Shown: one piece after another, positions 7,666 through 15,104 of the stretch | How positions within the stretch are numbered: the stretch's first letter is position 1 | Layout: each line of letters starts with the position of its first letter | Assembly: GCA_000431155.1 (NCBI GenBank) | Contig: HF985651.1 | Coordinates: 44,824 to 65,181 of the forward strand | DNA from: Bacteroides sp. CAG:927 | GTDB lineage: Bacteria; Bacteroidota; Bacteroidia; Bacteroidales; Muribaculaceae | DNA: 20,358 nt | Reading direction: 5' to 3' | The notes under the pieces: generated by a model | What the model was told of the DNA's origin: nothing | The model's input: only the letters and a program-made list of their open reading frames with translations | Databases searched by the model: none | Translations under genes and position numbers: made by a program

Positions 7666-8785
7666 TTATTCTTGTTCAGCGGCGGCAAACTCCATAAGGT
7701 AAGCCTTGATGAATCCGTCAATGTCACCGTCCATCACCCCGTTCACATCCGAGGTCTGGAATCCTGTGCGGTGGTCTTTGACGCGACGGTCATCAAACAC
7801 GTAACTCCTTATCTGGCTGCCCCATTCAATTTTCATTTTTCCGGCCTCCACTTTTGCCTGCTCTTGAAGACGATGCTGCAACTCTTTGTCATAAAGTATC
7901 GATCGGAGTTGGCGCATGGCGTTTTCTTTGTTCTTTGGCTGGTCACGTGTCTCGGTGTTTTCAATAAGGATCTCCTCCTGCTCGCCGGTGTAGGGATCGG
8001 TGAACTGGTAACGCAGGCGCACACCTGATTCCACCTTGTTCACGTTCTGACCTCCGGCACCTCCGCTTCGGAAAGTGTCCCATGACAAAAGGGCCGGTTC
8101 TACTTTCACCTCTATAGTGTCATCCACCAGCGGGGTCACGAATACCGAGGCAAACGATGTCATGCGTTTGCCTTGGGCATTGTAGGGTGATACGCGCACC
8201 AGACGGTGCACACCGTTCTCACTTTTGAGATAACCGTAGGCAAAATCACCCTCCACATTTATCGTGCAGGATTTTATGCCGGCTTCATCACCTTCAAGTA
8301 TATTGGCTATAGAAGTTTTGTAGCCGTGTTTTTCGCAGTAGCGCAGATACATGCGCATGAGCATTGATGCCCAGTCCTGACTTTCAGTGCCGCCGGCTCC
8401 CGAATTTATTTTGAGCACCACGCCGAGTTTGTCTTCTTCACGGCGCAGCATGTTGCGCAGCTCCAGTTTCTCTATCTTGTCAATAGCATCGGCATACATC
8501 GCGTCCAGTTCAGTCTCTTCCATGGCTCCTTCCTTCACGAAATCAAAAGCCACTTCCAAATCATCTACTGCACGCTCCACTTCTCCGAACCCTTCAATCC
8601 ATGCCTGAAGGTCTTTGATTTTTTTCATTTGGATTTGCGCTTCTTTGGGGTGTTCCCAAAAATCAGGTACATGGGTGCGCAGTTCCTCTTCTTCTACTTC
8701 TATTTTCTTGCTGTCGATGTCAAAGATACCTCCTCAGCGCCAGCTTGCGCTCAAAAGTCTCTTTTAATTGTTCCTGTGTAATCAT
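7666..8785 (-). CDS. prfB: Peptide chain release factor 2, expressed by programmed +1 frameshift
   Basis: Class I release factor that reads UAA and UGA stop codons and triggers peptide release on the ribosome. The long frame (8721-7666) encodes 351 residues ending AAAEQE; the first 21 codons (8785-8723, MITQEQLKETFERKLALRRYL) are in another frame and end at an in-frame UGA (8722-8720). Skipping the U of this UGA joins them as a 372-residue protein, close to the E. coli length of 365. The catalytic GGQ is at residues 244-246 of the joined protein (SGGAGGQNVNKVESG). The codon-recognition tripeptide appears as SPY (199-201) rather than the classical SPF. The ATG at 8628 is internal and should not be taken as the start. 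The gene begins 18 bases after the acyl-CoA synthetase stop, with only an A-rich leader and no Shine-Dalgarno site, and ends at an intrinsic terminator. Confidence 0.95.
8719..8734 (-). promoter_or_regulatory. Programmed +1 ribosomal frameshift site in prfB
   Basis: On the minus strand the bases read AGGAGGTATCTTTGAC. It has every part of the known RF2 recoding signal: an internal Shine-Dalgarno-like AGGAGG, a 3-base spacer, the slippery CUU codon, and UGA followed by C, a weak termination context. When RF2 is scarce, UGA is read slowly, the peptidyl-tRNA slips from CUU to UUU, and reading resumes at GAC. This gives autoregulation of RF2. Spacing is identical to that in E. coli prfB. Confidence 0.95.
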
Positions 8786-8803
8786 ATGTGGTAATGAATT
8801 TTT

Positions 8804-10603
8804 TTATGCGTACATGGCCTCAATTTCGCGAGCGTAGCGGTTGTTGATTACCGGACGGCGGATTTTGAGGGTGTTGGTGAGTTCCCCGGCTTCCATAGTG
8901 AATTCTTGGGGCAGCAGTGTAAATTTCTTTATGCGCTCGAATCCGGCAAAGTTGCGCTGCAGGTTTTCTATGCGTTCAGCTATCATGGCGCGGATGTCGG
9001 AATTCTTGACAAGGTCTTCCACATTGCGATACTGGATATGCTTTTTCTTGGCATACTCTTTAAGAGCCTCAAAAGCCGGAATGATGATAGCGGTTACGTA
9101 TTTGCGCTGGTCACCGATCACAGCCACCTGCTCAATGTATTTGTCCTCGCCCAATCGGCTTTCAAGTGCTTGGGGGGCAATGTATTTGCCATTGGATGTC
9201 TTGAACAGGTCCTTGATGCGGTCAGTCAGTATCAGCGCGCCATTCTCATCAATTCTGCCGGCGTCTCCGGTGCGGAACCATCCGTCGGCAGTGAATGCTT
9301 CTTTGGTGGCTTCCGGCTTGTTGTAATATCCGCGCATCACGCTCGGACCTTTGACAAGTATCTCGTTCTGTTCGCCAATCTTTATCTGCACGCGGGGCAT
9401 CACAGTGCCAACGGTGCCTATCTCATACCCTATCTGAGGAAAACAGGTAACGGTGGCCGTGGTTTCGGACAGTCCGTAGCCTATCATTATATTGATGCCG
9501 CAGGAGTGGAAAAACTCTACGATATTAGCACTCAGGGGCGCACCGGCTGTGGGAAAGAGGTTGCCGTTTTCTACGCCTATTACTTTCTGCATGGGCAGAA
9601 GCACATTCTTGTAAAAGAACTGATACCGTTTCTCTACCCACCATGGAGCTTTTTTGCCCAGACGCAGATAGCCAAGGTTACGTTTTTTGCCTGCTTTCAG
9701 AGCTTGTACTGCCATCCATCGTTTCAGGGGGCTGAGTGTGGCTATTTTTTCTTGTACGGCGGTATATACCTTTTCCCAGAAGCGAGGCACAGAGCACATG
9801 CATGTGGGACGGCGCGTGGCTACAGTGCGCTGTATGTCGTGCGGGTCAAGATTGATTGACACCCTTATTCCCAAATAGAGGCATACATATGTCCATCCTT
9901 TTTCAAATATGTGGCTCAATGGCAAAAAGCATACCGAGGTATCGTTGTCGCTGAGGGTGGTGAGCCTTTCCTTGTGCATGGGCAGCACGGCGTTGAAACA
10001 CGAATGAGGCAGTACTGCCCCTTTGGGCTCGCCGGTGGTGCCGGAAGTGTAGATTATAGTGGCTATATCTTCAGGAAGTGCGCGTTTGCGACGGGCTATT
10101 ACCTCTTCACGGCACATTTCCGTGGCTTTTGACCCTAATTCAAGCAGGTCGGCAAATGTCATAGTGGTGGTGTCGTCCTCCTTGCGCTGCACATTGTCAT
10201 AGGTTATAATCTGCTTGAGATTGGGGCACTGTTTTTTAGCCTCAAGAGCCATTCCATATTGCTTTTCGTCACCTACAAGCAGTTTGGTGGAGCCGCAGTC
10301 GTTGACTATATATATAACTTGCTCAAGAGAGCTTGTGGAGTATATTGAAATCGGAGCCATGCGGTTGGCATAGGCAGCAAAATCAGTTATCAGAATTTCA
10401 GGACGGTTGGCTGAGAACACGGTGATGTTGTCGCATTCCTTCATTCCCAGCATCTCAAAAGCGTAAGCCGCTTGGTTCACCATCTTTTCGAAATCAAGCC
10501 AGGATGTTGGTTCCCATTTGCCATTTACCGGAGCCGAGAAGGCTTCGCGGGTGCCATACTTCAATGCTTGCTTTCCGATTAATTCGGTTAATACGTTCGG
10601 CAT
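8804..10603 (-). CDS. AMP-binding long-chain acyl-CoA synthetase
   Basis: A 599-residue ANL-superfamily ligase that activates fatty acids with ATP and CoA via an acyl-adenylate. Motifs in order: P-loop YTSGTTGEPKG (185-195), IGYGLSETTATVT (about 374-386), GWFRTGDAGRIDENGALILTDRIKD (441-465) and a SNGKYIAPQALE stretch (470-481), with a lysine in GELTNTLKIRR near the C-terminus as the probable catalytic lysine. No signal peptide or membrane helix is obvious, so it is probably cytoplasmic or membrane-associated. The length and the GKYIAPQ motif fit the long-chain ligases better than acetyl-CoA synthetase; chain-length preference is not predictable. I chose the ATG at 10603; the frame extends 13 codons upstream but those overlap the region next to the promoter. 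It lies upstream of prfB, 18 bases away, and is probably co-transcribed with it. Confidence 0.92.
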   Translation of the reverse strand: MPNVLTELIGKQALKYGTREAFSAPVNGKWEPTSWLDFEKMVNQAAYAFEMLGMKECDNITVFSANRPEILITDFAAYANRMAPISIYSTSSLEQVIYIVNDCGSTKLLVGDEKQYGMALEAKKQCPNLKQIITYDNVQRKEDDTTTMTFADLLELGSKATEMCREEVIARRKRALPEDIATIIYTSGTTGEPKGAVLPHSCFNAVLPMHKERLTTLSDNDTSVCFLPLSHIFEKGWTYVCLYLGIRVSINLDPHDIQRTVATRRPTCMCSVPRFWEKVYTAVQEKIATLSPLKRWMAVQALKAGKKRNLGYLRLGKKAPWWVEKRYQFFYKNVLLPMQKVIGVENGNLFPTAGAPLSANIVEFFHSCGINIMIGYGLSETTATVTCFPQIGYEIGTVGTVMPRVQIKIGEQNEILVKGPSVMRGYYNKPEATKEAFTADGWFRTGDAGRIDENGALILTDRIKDLFKTSNGKYIAPQALESRLGEDKYIEQVAVIGDQRKYVTAIIIPAFEALKEYAKKKHIQYRNVEDLVKNSDIRAMIAERIENLQRNFAGFERIKKFTLLPQEFTMEAGELTNTLKIRRPVINNRYAREIEAMYA

Positions 10604-10631
10604 AATTATTTCGAATAGGTTTATTCGTGTA

Positions 10632-10665
10632 CAAAGGTACAAAATATCGTTTCTTTAATAACAAA
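10632..10665 (-). promoter_or_regulatory. Promoter of the acyl-CoA synthetase-prfB operon
   Basis: On the minus strand TTTG (10665-10662) precedes TACCTTTG (10639-10632) by 22 bases, one base more than the usual Bacteroides spacing. The -7 region is embedded in ATATTTTGTACCTTTG, which is identical over 16 bases to the region in front of parE. The predicted leader is about 20-25 bases. Confidence 0.65.
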
Positions 10666-10778
10666 CAGGGAAGCTAAATGCGCGTTGTGTTAACAAAAGT
10701 TAGAAAGATGCTGATTTCGCTTTGTGATTTTTAACCAATTTTTGGGATTGTAGATGCGTCATTGTTGATTTTATGTTG

Positions 10779-10786
10779 TAAATTTG
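10779..10786 (+). promoter_or_regulatory. -7 element of the sulfatase gene
   Basis: TAAATTTG fits TAnnTTTG and ends only 6 bases before the ATG at 10793. No good TTTG lies at the expected upstream distance; a TG at 10755-10756 (22-base spacing) is the nearest partial match. If used, transcription would start within a few bases of the start codon, giving a leaderless or nearly leaderless mRNA. Confidence 0.5.
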
Positions 10787-10792
10787 TGAATT

Positions 10793-12301
10793 ATGACTTC
10801 ACGTATTTTCGCCTCTCTGGTGCCGTTGACCGCATTCAGCGCTTTTGCCGCTGACAGGCCTAATATATTATATATTATGTGTGATGACATGGGCTATGGT
10901 GATCTTGGCTGCTATGGTCAGCCGTATATTTCCACGCCCAATATTGATTCTCTCGCACGCTCGGGCATAAGGTTTACGCAGGCTTATGCCGGCAGTCCGG
11001 TGAGTGCTCCTTCGCGTGCATCCATGATGACAGGGCAGCATTCGGGCCATTGCGAGGTCAGGGGCAATAAGGAGTATTGGCGCGACGTGCCCATGGTGAA
11101 ATACGGTGAAAATGAGGATTACTCCATAGTCGGCCAACACCCTTATGATACCGCACATGTGGTGCTTCCCGAGATAATGAAATCACTCGGATACAATACA
11201 GGCATGTTTGGCAAATGGGCCGGCGGCTATGAAGGATCTGCTTCTACCCCCGACAAAAGAGGGGTGGATGAGTTTTATGGCTATATATGCCAGTTTCAGG
11301 CTCACTTGTATTATCCTAATTTTCTGAATCGGTATTCCAAGGCTTTGGGCGACACCGCTGTGGTACGCGAGGTGCTGACGCAGAACATTGAGTACCCTAT
11401 GTATGGTGACGGTTACGAGAAACGTAAGCAGTACTCTGCCGACATGATACATCAGCGGGCGTTGAAATGGATTGACGCTCAGAGTGCCGGACAACCGTTC
11501 TTCGGCGTTCTGACCTACACGTTGCCTCATGCAGAGCTTGCTCAGCCTAACGATTCCATACTGGAGCATTACAAACAAAAATTCACTGATGACGGCACTT
11601 ACGAAGGAAGTGTATGGTCAAGGTATAACCCTGTGACTCACACTCATGCACAGTTTGCCGCCATGATAACCCGTTTGGACTCGTATGTGGGGGAGATTAT
11701 GTCTATGCTTCACAAAAAAGGACTGGCCGACAATACGATAGTGATATTCACAAGCGACAACGGTCCTCATGAGGAAGGCGGTGCAGACCCCACGTTTTTT
11801 GGCCGGGACGGCAAGCTTAAGGGGCTCAAGCGTTCTTGTCATGAAGGCGGCATCAGGGTACCGTTCATCGTGAGCTGGCCCAAAGGCATCAAGCCCGGAC
11901 AGGAGAGTGACCATATACTTGCATTCTACGACCTTATGCCCACTTTTGCCGAGATTGCCGGAGTTAGCGATGTGCCTGGGACATACGGCAACAAGGCTTT
12001 GGAAACAGATTATTTTGACGGTATATCTTTCGTGCCCACGCTCACCGGCTCCGGTGTGCAGAAGCAGCATGACTTTCTGTACTGGGAATTTGACGAAACA
12101 GATCAAATAGCATTGCGTCAGGGACCATGGAAACTGATTGTGAAGAAAGGTGTCCCTGAACTTTACAATCTTGAATCCGACCTGCACGAGGACAATAACC
12201 TTGCCGCACAGTATCCTCAACGGGTGCGCTCAATGGTGGAGATTCTGTTGCGGGAGCACACTCCGTCGGCTCATTTTTCGGTTACTTTGCCTTCGCTTTA
12301 G
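10793..12301 (+). CDS. Secreted serine-type sulfatase (S1 family)
   Basis: A 502-residue sulfatase that would hydrolyse sulfate esters on glycans in the periplasm. The signal peptide is MTSRIFASLVPLTAFSAFA. The metal-site aspartates are in CDDMGYGD (D31, D32) and SDNGPHE (D322, N323). The formylglycine motif is S71-A-P-S-R75, so a serine is oxidised by an anaerobic radical-SAM maturase (anSME), not a cysteine. Other active-site candidates are K141 in FGKWAGGYEGS, H246 in TLPHAE and the CHEGGIRVP segment. Instead of the common GKWHLG it has GKWAGG; this and the QHSGHCEVRGNKEYW stretch recall the S1_16 group, whose known members cleave 4-sulfated galactose or GalNAc, but the subfamily is tentative. 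No SusC/D, glycosidase or maturase gene adjoins. Its last 20 bases overlap the convergent glycosyltransferase gene. Confidence 0.93.
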   Translation: MTSRIFASLVPLTAFSAFAADRPNILYIMCDDMGYGDLGCYGQPYISTPNIDSLARSGIRFTQAYAGSPVSAPSRASMMTGQHSGHCEVRGNKEYWRDVPMVKYGENEDYSIVGQHPYDTAHVVLPEIMKSLGYNTGMFGKWAGGYEGSASTPDKRGVDEFYGYICQFQAHLYYPNFLNRYSKALGDTAVVREVLTQNIEYPMYGDGYEKRKQYSADMIHQRALKWIDAQSAGQPFFGVLTYTLPHAELAQPNDSILEHYKQKFTDDGTYEGSVWSRYNPVTHTHAQFAAMITRLDSYVGEIMSMLHKKGLADNTIVIFTSDNGPHEEGGADPTFFGRDGKLKGLKRSCHEGGIRVPFIVSWPKGIKPGQESDHILAFYDLMPTFAEIAGVSDVPGTYGNKALETDYFDGISFVPTLTGSGVQKQHDFLYWEFDETDQIALRQGPWKLIVKKGVPELYNLESDLHEDNNLAAQYPQRVRSMVEILLREHTPSAHFSVTLPSL

Positions 12302-13241
12302 GCTTTTTGAAAAAATATTCGGCAGTTGCCGATCCTCCGTGGCCCAACAATCGCTGGGTTGTGTAAACGGCACGCAGTTTCATTGCATCGCTCCATGCAT
12401 GTCGGTCCAATATCTGTTTGCGTAAGGCAGTTGCCAAAGTTTTTTTGCCTTCACGGGCATACATTGCGGCCAGAATCATTCTGCGGCTTTCCACCCACAT
12501 CTGCTCGAGATGAAATTGAGGCTGTGTGAAATGTTCGTCAATTATGTCAAGCGTTTTTTCAAATTTCCCGGCTCGGGTCTGATAATTGTCGCCGGTAAGT
12601 GATTCATCACCGCTGGGATGAATTACCACCATCGGGTCGCCATGGAGTTTGCGCACTTTGTCTGTGGACAGCAGCAGGCGCACGCCCAGTTCCATGTCGT
12701 CCCATATGGCACACGCTTTGTTCCAGCCGCCCACGCTTTTTGCAAGCTCGGTGCGTATGGCCATCCGCTGTGTGGATAGGATGCAGTGAAACAGATGCGC
12801 ACGCATCATGTTGGTGTCATTAATGCTCATGGCATGGCTCCAGCCGTCGGTATCCATTACGGTGGCATCAAAATATATCAGCTGGCAGTCGGGATGCTCA
12901 TTGACTTCACGTGTCACTTTGGCTATATGTTCGGGACGCATTTCATCATCGGAATCAAAGAACATCACCCATGGAGTGCGCACGTGCTCAAGACCGAAAT
13001 TTCTGGCGCATGCGGCCCCGGCTTCCTCACATTGCAATATCTCCACATTGAAATCCCCCTTTTGGCGGCTCTTGCTCCACTCGGTGATTTTCTCCAAGGT
13101 GGAGTCGGTGGATGCATTGTCCACAATTATCAGGTCAATAGGACGATAAGTTTGATTGTAAATCGAATCAAGGGTACGCAGCACTATGTCAGCACGGTTG
13201 TGTACCGGCACTACCACTGTAATAAGATTGTTGGTTTCCAT
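12282..13241 (-). CDS. Family 2 glycosyltransferase
   Basis: A 319-residue GT-A fold glycosyltransferase. The nucleotide-binding start ITVVVPVHNRADIVLRTLDSI and VDNASTDST are classical, and the DXD-like metal site is WVMFFDSDDEM. The C-terminal part (about 200-319) is less conserved and ends in a lysine-rich KKPKAKAK tail. No membrane helix is evident. Donor and acceptor sugars cannot be predicted; surface polysaccharide or glycan synthesis is likely. I chose the ATG at 13241 (METNN); an alternative at 13262 (MFRIKER) would leave almost no leader after the predicted -7 element, and the frame open to 13433 crosses the promoter region and the divergent gene. Its 3' end overlaps the sulfatase by 20 bases. 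Confidence 0.9.
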   Translation of the reverse strand: METNNLITVVVPVHNRADIVLRTLDSIYNQTYRPIDLIIVDNASTDSTLEKITEWSKSRQKGDFNVEILQCEEAGAACARNFGLEHVRTPWVMFFDSDDEMRPEHIAKVTREVNEHPDCQLIYFDATVMDTDGWSHAMSINDTNMMRAHLFHCILSTQRMAIRTELAKSVGGWNKACAIWDDMELGVRLLLSTDKVRKLHGDPMVVIHPSGDESLTGDNYQTRAGKFEKTLDIIDEHFTQPQFHLEQMWVESRRMILAAMYAREGKKTLATALRKQILDRHAWSDAMKLRAVYTTQRLLGHGGSATAEYFFKKPKAKAK

Positions 13242-13273
13242 ACGTTCTTTTATCCGAAACATTTGCCTATGTG

Positions 13274-13281
13274 CAAATATA
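13274..13281 (-). promoter_or_regulatory. -7 element of the minus-strand glycosyltransferase
   Basis: On the minus strand the bases read TATATTTG, matching TAnnTTTG, 32 bases upstream of the ATG at 13241. No TTTG is present at the normal upstream distance, so the call rests on the -7 element and position alone. It shares an 86-base region with the divergent gene at 13328. Confidence 0.45.
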
Positions 13282-13288
13282 GCTTGAT

Positions 13289-13323
13289 TTTGAGAATAAA
13301 TTGAGTTATTGGTGTTAAATTTG
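13289..13323 (+). promoter_or_regulatory. Promoter of the plus-strand glycosyltransferase
   Basis: TTTG (13289-13292) is followed after 23 bases by TAAATTTG (13316-13323), a slightly wide version of the Bacteroides promoter. The -7 element ends 4 bases before the GTG start, so the transcript is predicted to be leaderless or to start at the codon itself. Confidence 0.5.
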
Positions 13324-13327
13324 TGGC

Positions 13328-14332
13328 GTGGAACCCGATTTGAAATCCAACATTCCGGTTGAAGTGTCGGTGATTGTGCTGAGTTACAATCATTCTGCCA
13401 CTGTACGCCGCGCACTTGACAGTGTGCTTGCAATGCGCGCTCAGTGCCGTGCGCTTGAAATTGTGGTGGGTGATGACGGTTCTACTGATGGCTGCTACGA
13501 GATATGCATGGAGTATGCCGACAGATTCGCCGGCATCGTGCGTGTAATGCCGCGTGAACCCAATATGGGTGTAGTACGCAACTATTTCAGATGTTTAAGG
13601 ACTTGCAAAGGGAGATTTGTTACAGATTGTGCTGCTGACGATTACCGTTTGCCTGGCACTTGGCTCGTGAAACAGCTTGCGATGCTCAATGCCGATTCCG
13701 GGCTTGTAGCGGTGGGCAGTGACTGGATAGAATGTAGAAAAGGCTCTGATGTGTATTCGCGGGATTGCGAATCTCATGCCGCTTGGCGGCGCACAGTTGC
13801 CGGACGCGATATGCTTGAGGGCGTGCTTGCGTCGGTTGGCAATTTTCCTGTCCCGCTCAGCACCATGCTGTATCGTCGCGAGGCAGTTAATGTTGACAAC
13901 AATATGGTATGCAACGATGCGTTCGGTTGCGAGGACATGCCGCTGGTGTGTGCTTTGGGAACTAAGGGAGGTTTTGGATTCGTGGAAGAAGAATCGCTCC
14001 TTTATTCGGTGGGCGATGACTCTTTGAGCAACACTCGGTCGGAGGAGCGGTTATTTGGATTTTATACTGCGGTTCTCGGATGCAGGCTTACGCTTGCGGA
14101 TTACTATGATGCTCATACACCGGATGTTGATGCGGCCATTGAGCATGGAGCTGTATTCGTGGCGGGTCTGGCTTTTGATAGCGGCAATAAACAGAGCGTG
14201 GCGGTTGTGAGTAGTTTGATGGCAGAAAGGGGCTGTAAGTTGCCCGCTCTCGCGAAAATCAAGCTCAAAGTCTCACGCTACCCATGGCTGTGGAGCTTGG
14301 CAAGAGGTTTTAAGCGGATTATCGGGCGATAG
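13328..14332 (+). CDS. Family 2 glycosyltransferase
   Basis: A 334-residue GT-A glycosyltransferase beginning with a GTG codon. The fold starts immediately (VEVSVIVLSYNHSATVRRALDSV), followed by VVGDDGSTDGCYE and the presumed metal-binding region FVTDCAADDYRLPG, which is a variant of the usual DXD. The GTG at 13328 is the only upstream candidate that leaves the first beta-strand intact. There is no Shine-Dalgarno site. The gene is divergent from the preceding glycosyltransferase and convergent with the next one, which it overlaps by 14 bases. Substrates are unknown; a role in cell-surface glycan assembly alongside its neighbours is likely. Confidence 0.88.
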   Translation: MEPDLKSNIPVEVSVIVLSYNHSATVRRALDSVLAMRAQCRALEIVVGDDGSTDGCYEICMEYADRFAGIVRVMPREPNMGVVRNYFRCLRTCKGRFVTDCAADDYRLPGTWLVKQLAMLNADSGLVAVGSDWIECRKGSDVYSRDCESHAAWRRTVAGRDMLEGVLASVGNFPVPLSTMLYRREAVNVDNNMVCNDAFGCEDMPLVCALGTKGGFGFVEEESLLYSVGDDSLSNTRSEERLFGFYTAVLGCRLTLADYYDAHTPDVDAAIEHGAVFVAGLAFDSGNKQSVAVVSSLMAERGCKLPALAKIKLKVSRYPWLWSLARGFKRIIGR

Positions 14333-15104
14333 AACAATTCTTCATGGCACCACGCAGCATATGGCGCAGGCAAAAGCCGAATTTGCTGCCGTTTTTCTTT
14401 AGCCGGTAAGCTTTGAGCGGAATCCGCAGTGGCCAGCTCCATGGATACCAGCCGCGTATCAGGCATCCTGTGCCGGCAGCCGCACGGGGATTGGTGATGG
14501 GTCTATGGCCGGTGGTAGGTCCGGTGTGGGTAGTTATGGTAATCGGGAAAAAACGGCATGTGTACCCCATGCGCACTGCATCAAGCATCAGCTTCTCGTC
14601 TTCGCCGAGATCAAACATTGAGCCGCCTATACCAAATCTTTCGTCAAACTTCAGGGAATCAAAGCATTTGCGCCTCACTGCTATTTCAAAGGATGCAAAG
14701 CTCAACCCCTTGGGTATCTGTCGTGTTATAGGCTGCTCTGTCGGCGGATAGTATTTGTTGTCGCCGATGTATTGAAATGTGGCTATATCCACATCGGGAT
14801 TGGCCTCCATGGTGTCTATTACTGCCTGAAGTTGTTGCGCGGTGTAACGCAAATCGTCATCGGCTATAAGCACTATGGGTGCGGATGTATATATGACCGC
14901 ATTGTTGCGGTTGGCTGATTGCCCGGAGCTGCCGAATCGTATTATTTTGACATCGTTGCGCAATAATTGCTCCGGTATGCGTGCGCCGCCATGCTGTTGC
15001 CACGAAACCACATATCGCACACCTTCAACCTGCGGAAGGTTCATATCTGCTACCCTCTGCAATCCCTGCGGCTGGTAGGTGGATATGGCCACATCCAGTT
15101 TCAT
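14319..15104 (-). CDS. Glycosyltransferase family 2-like protein
   Basis: A 261-residue compact glycosyltransferase. It has an N-terminal strand MKLDVAISTYQPQGLQ, the SANRNNAVIYTSAPIVLIADDDLRY region with a DDD metal site (about 77-81 of the mature fold), and the acceptor-side motif FGIGGSMFDLGEDEKLMLDAVRMGY (the ED pair typical of GT2). The C-terminal segment is basic and aromatic (GWYPWSWPLRIPLKAYRLKKNG), which could be a membrane-associating helix. The ATG overlaps the stop of the upstream thioredoxin-like lipoprotein gene by four bases (ATGA), so the two are translationally coupled. The 3' end overlaps the convergent glycosyltransferase gene. Substrate unknown. Confidence 0.85.
   Translation of the reverse strand: MKLDVAISTYQPQGLQRVADMNLPQVEGVRYVVSWQQHGGARIPEQLLRNDVKIIRFGSSGQSANRNNAVIYTSAPIVLIADDDLRYTAQQLQAVIDTMEANPDVDIATFQYIGDNKYYPPTEQPITRQIPKGLSFASFEIAVRRKCFDSLKFDERFGIGGSMFDLGEDEKLMLDAVRMGYTCRFFPITITTHTGPTTGHRPITNPRAAAGTGCLIRGWYPWSWPLRIPLKAYRLKKNGSKFGFCLRHMLRGAMKNCSIAR

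Noticed and set aside
8580..8628. ATG at 8628 as the prfB start
   Set aside because: It would drop the N-terminal domain; upstream sequence encodes the missing residues with an exact RF2 frameshift signal.
8906..9859. 317-residue open frame on the plus strand
   Set aside because: It lies wholly antisense to the acyl-CoA synthetase, whose motifs are unambiguous; its own translation shows no family motif and no promoter.
10666..10778. Possible small RNA or operator in the gap between the acyl-CoA synthetase and the sulfatase
   Set aside because: Only short AT-rich palindromes (for example CCAATTTTTGG) are present; none forms a convincing hairpin or terminator.
11618..12220. 200-residue open frame on the minus strand
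   Set aside because: Antisense to the sulfatase; no motif and no start context.
13242..13433. N-terminal extension of the minus-strand glycosyltransferase by 64 residues
   Set aside because: It runs through the divergent promoters and into the coding start of the plus-strand glycosyltransferase; the fold begins at METNNLITVVVPV.
12282..15104. Horizontally acquired capsule island
   Set aside because: Three glycosyltransferases are clustered, but I see no flippase, polymerase, integrase, repeats or clear base-composition shift, and they are interleaved with core genes.
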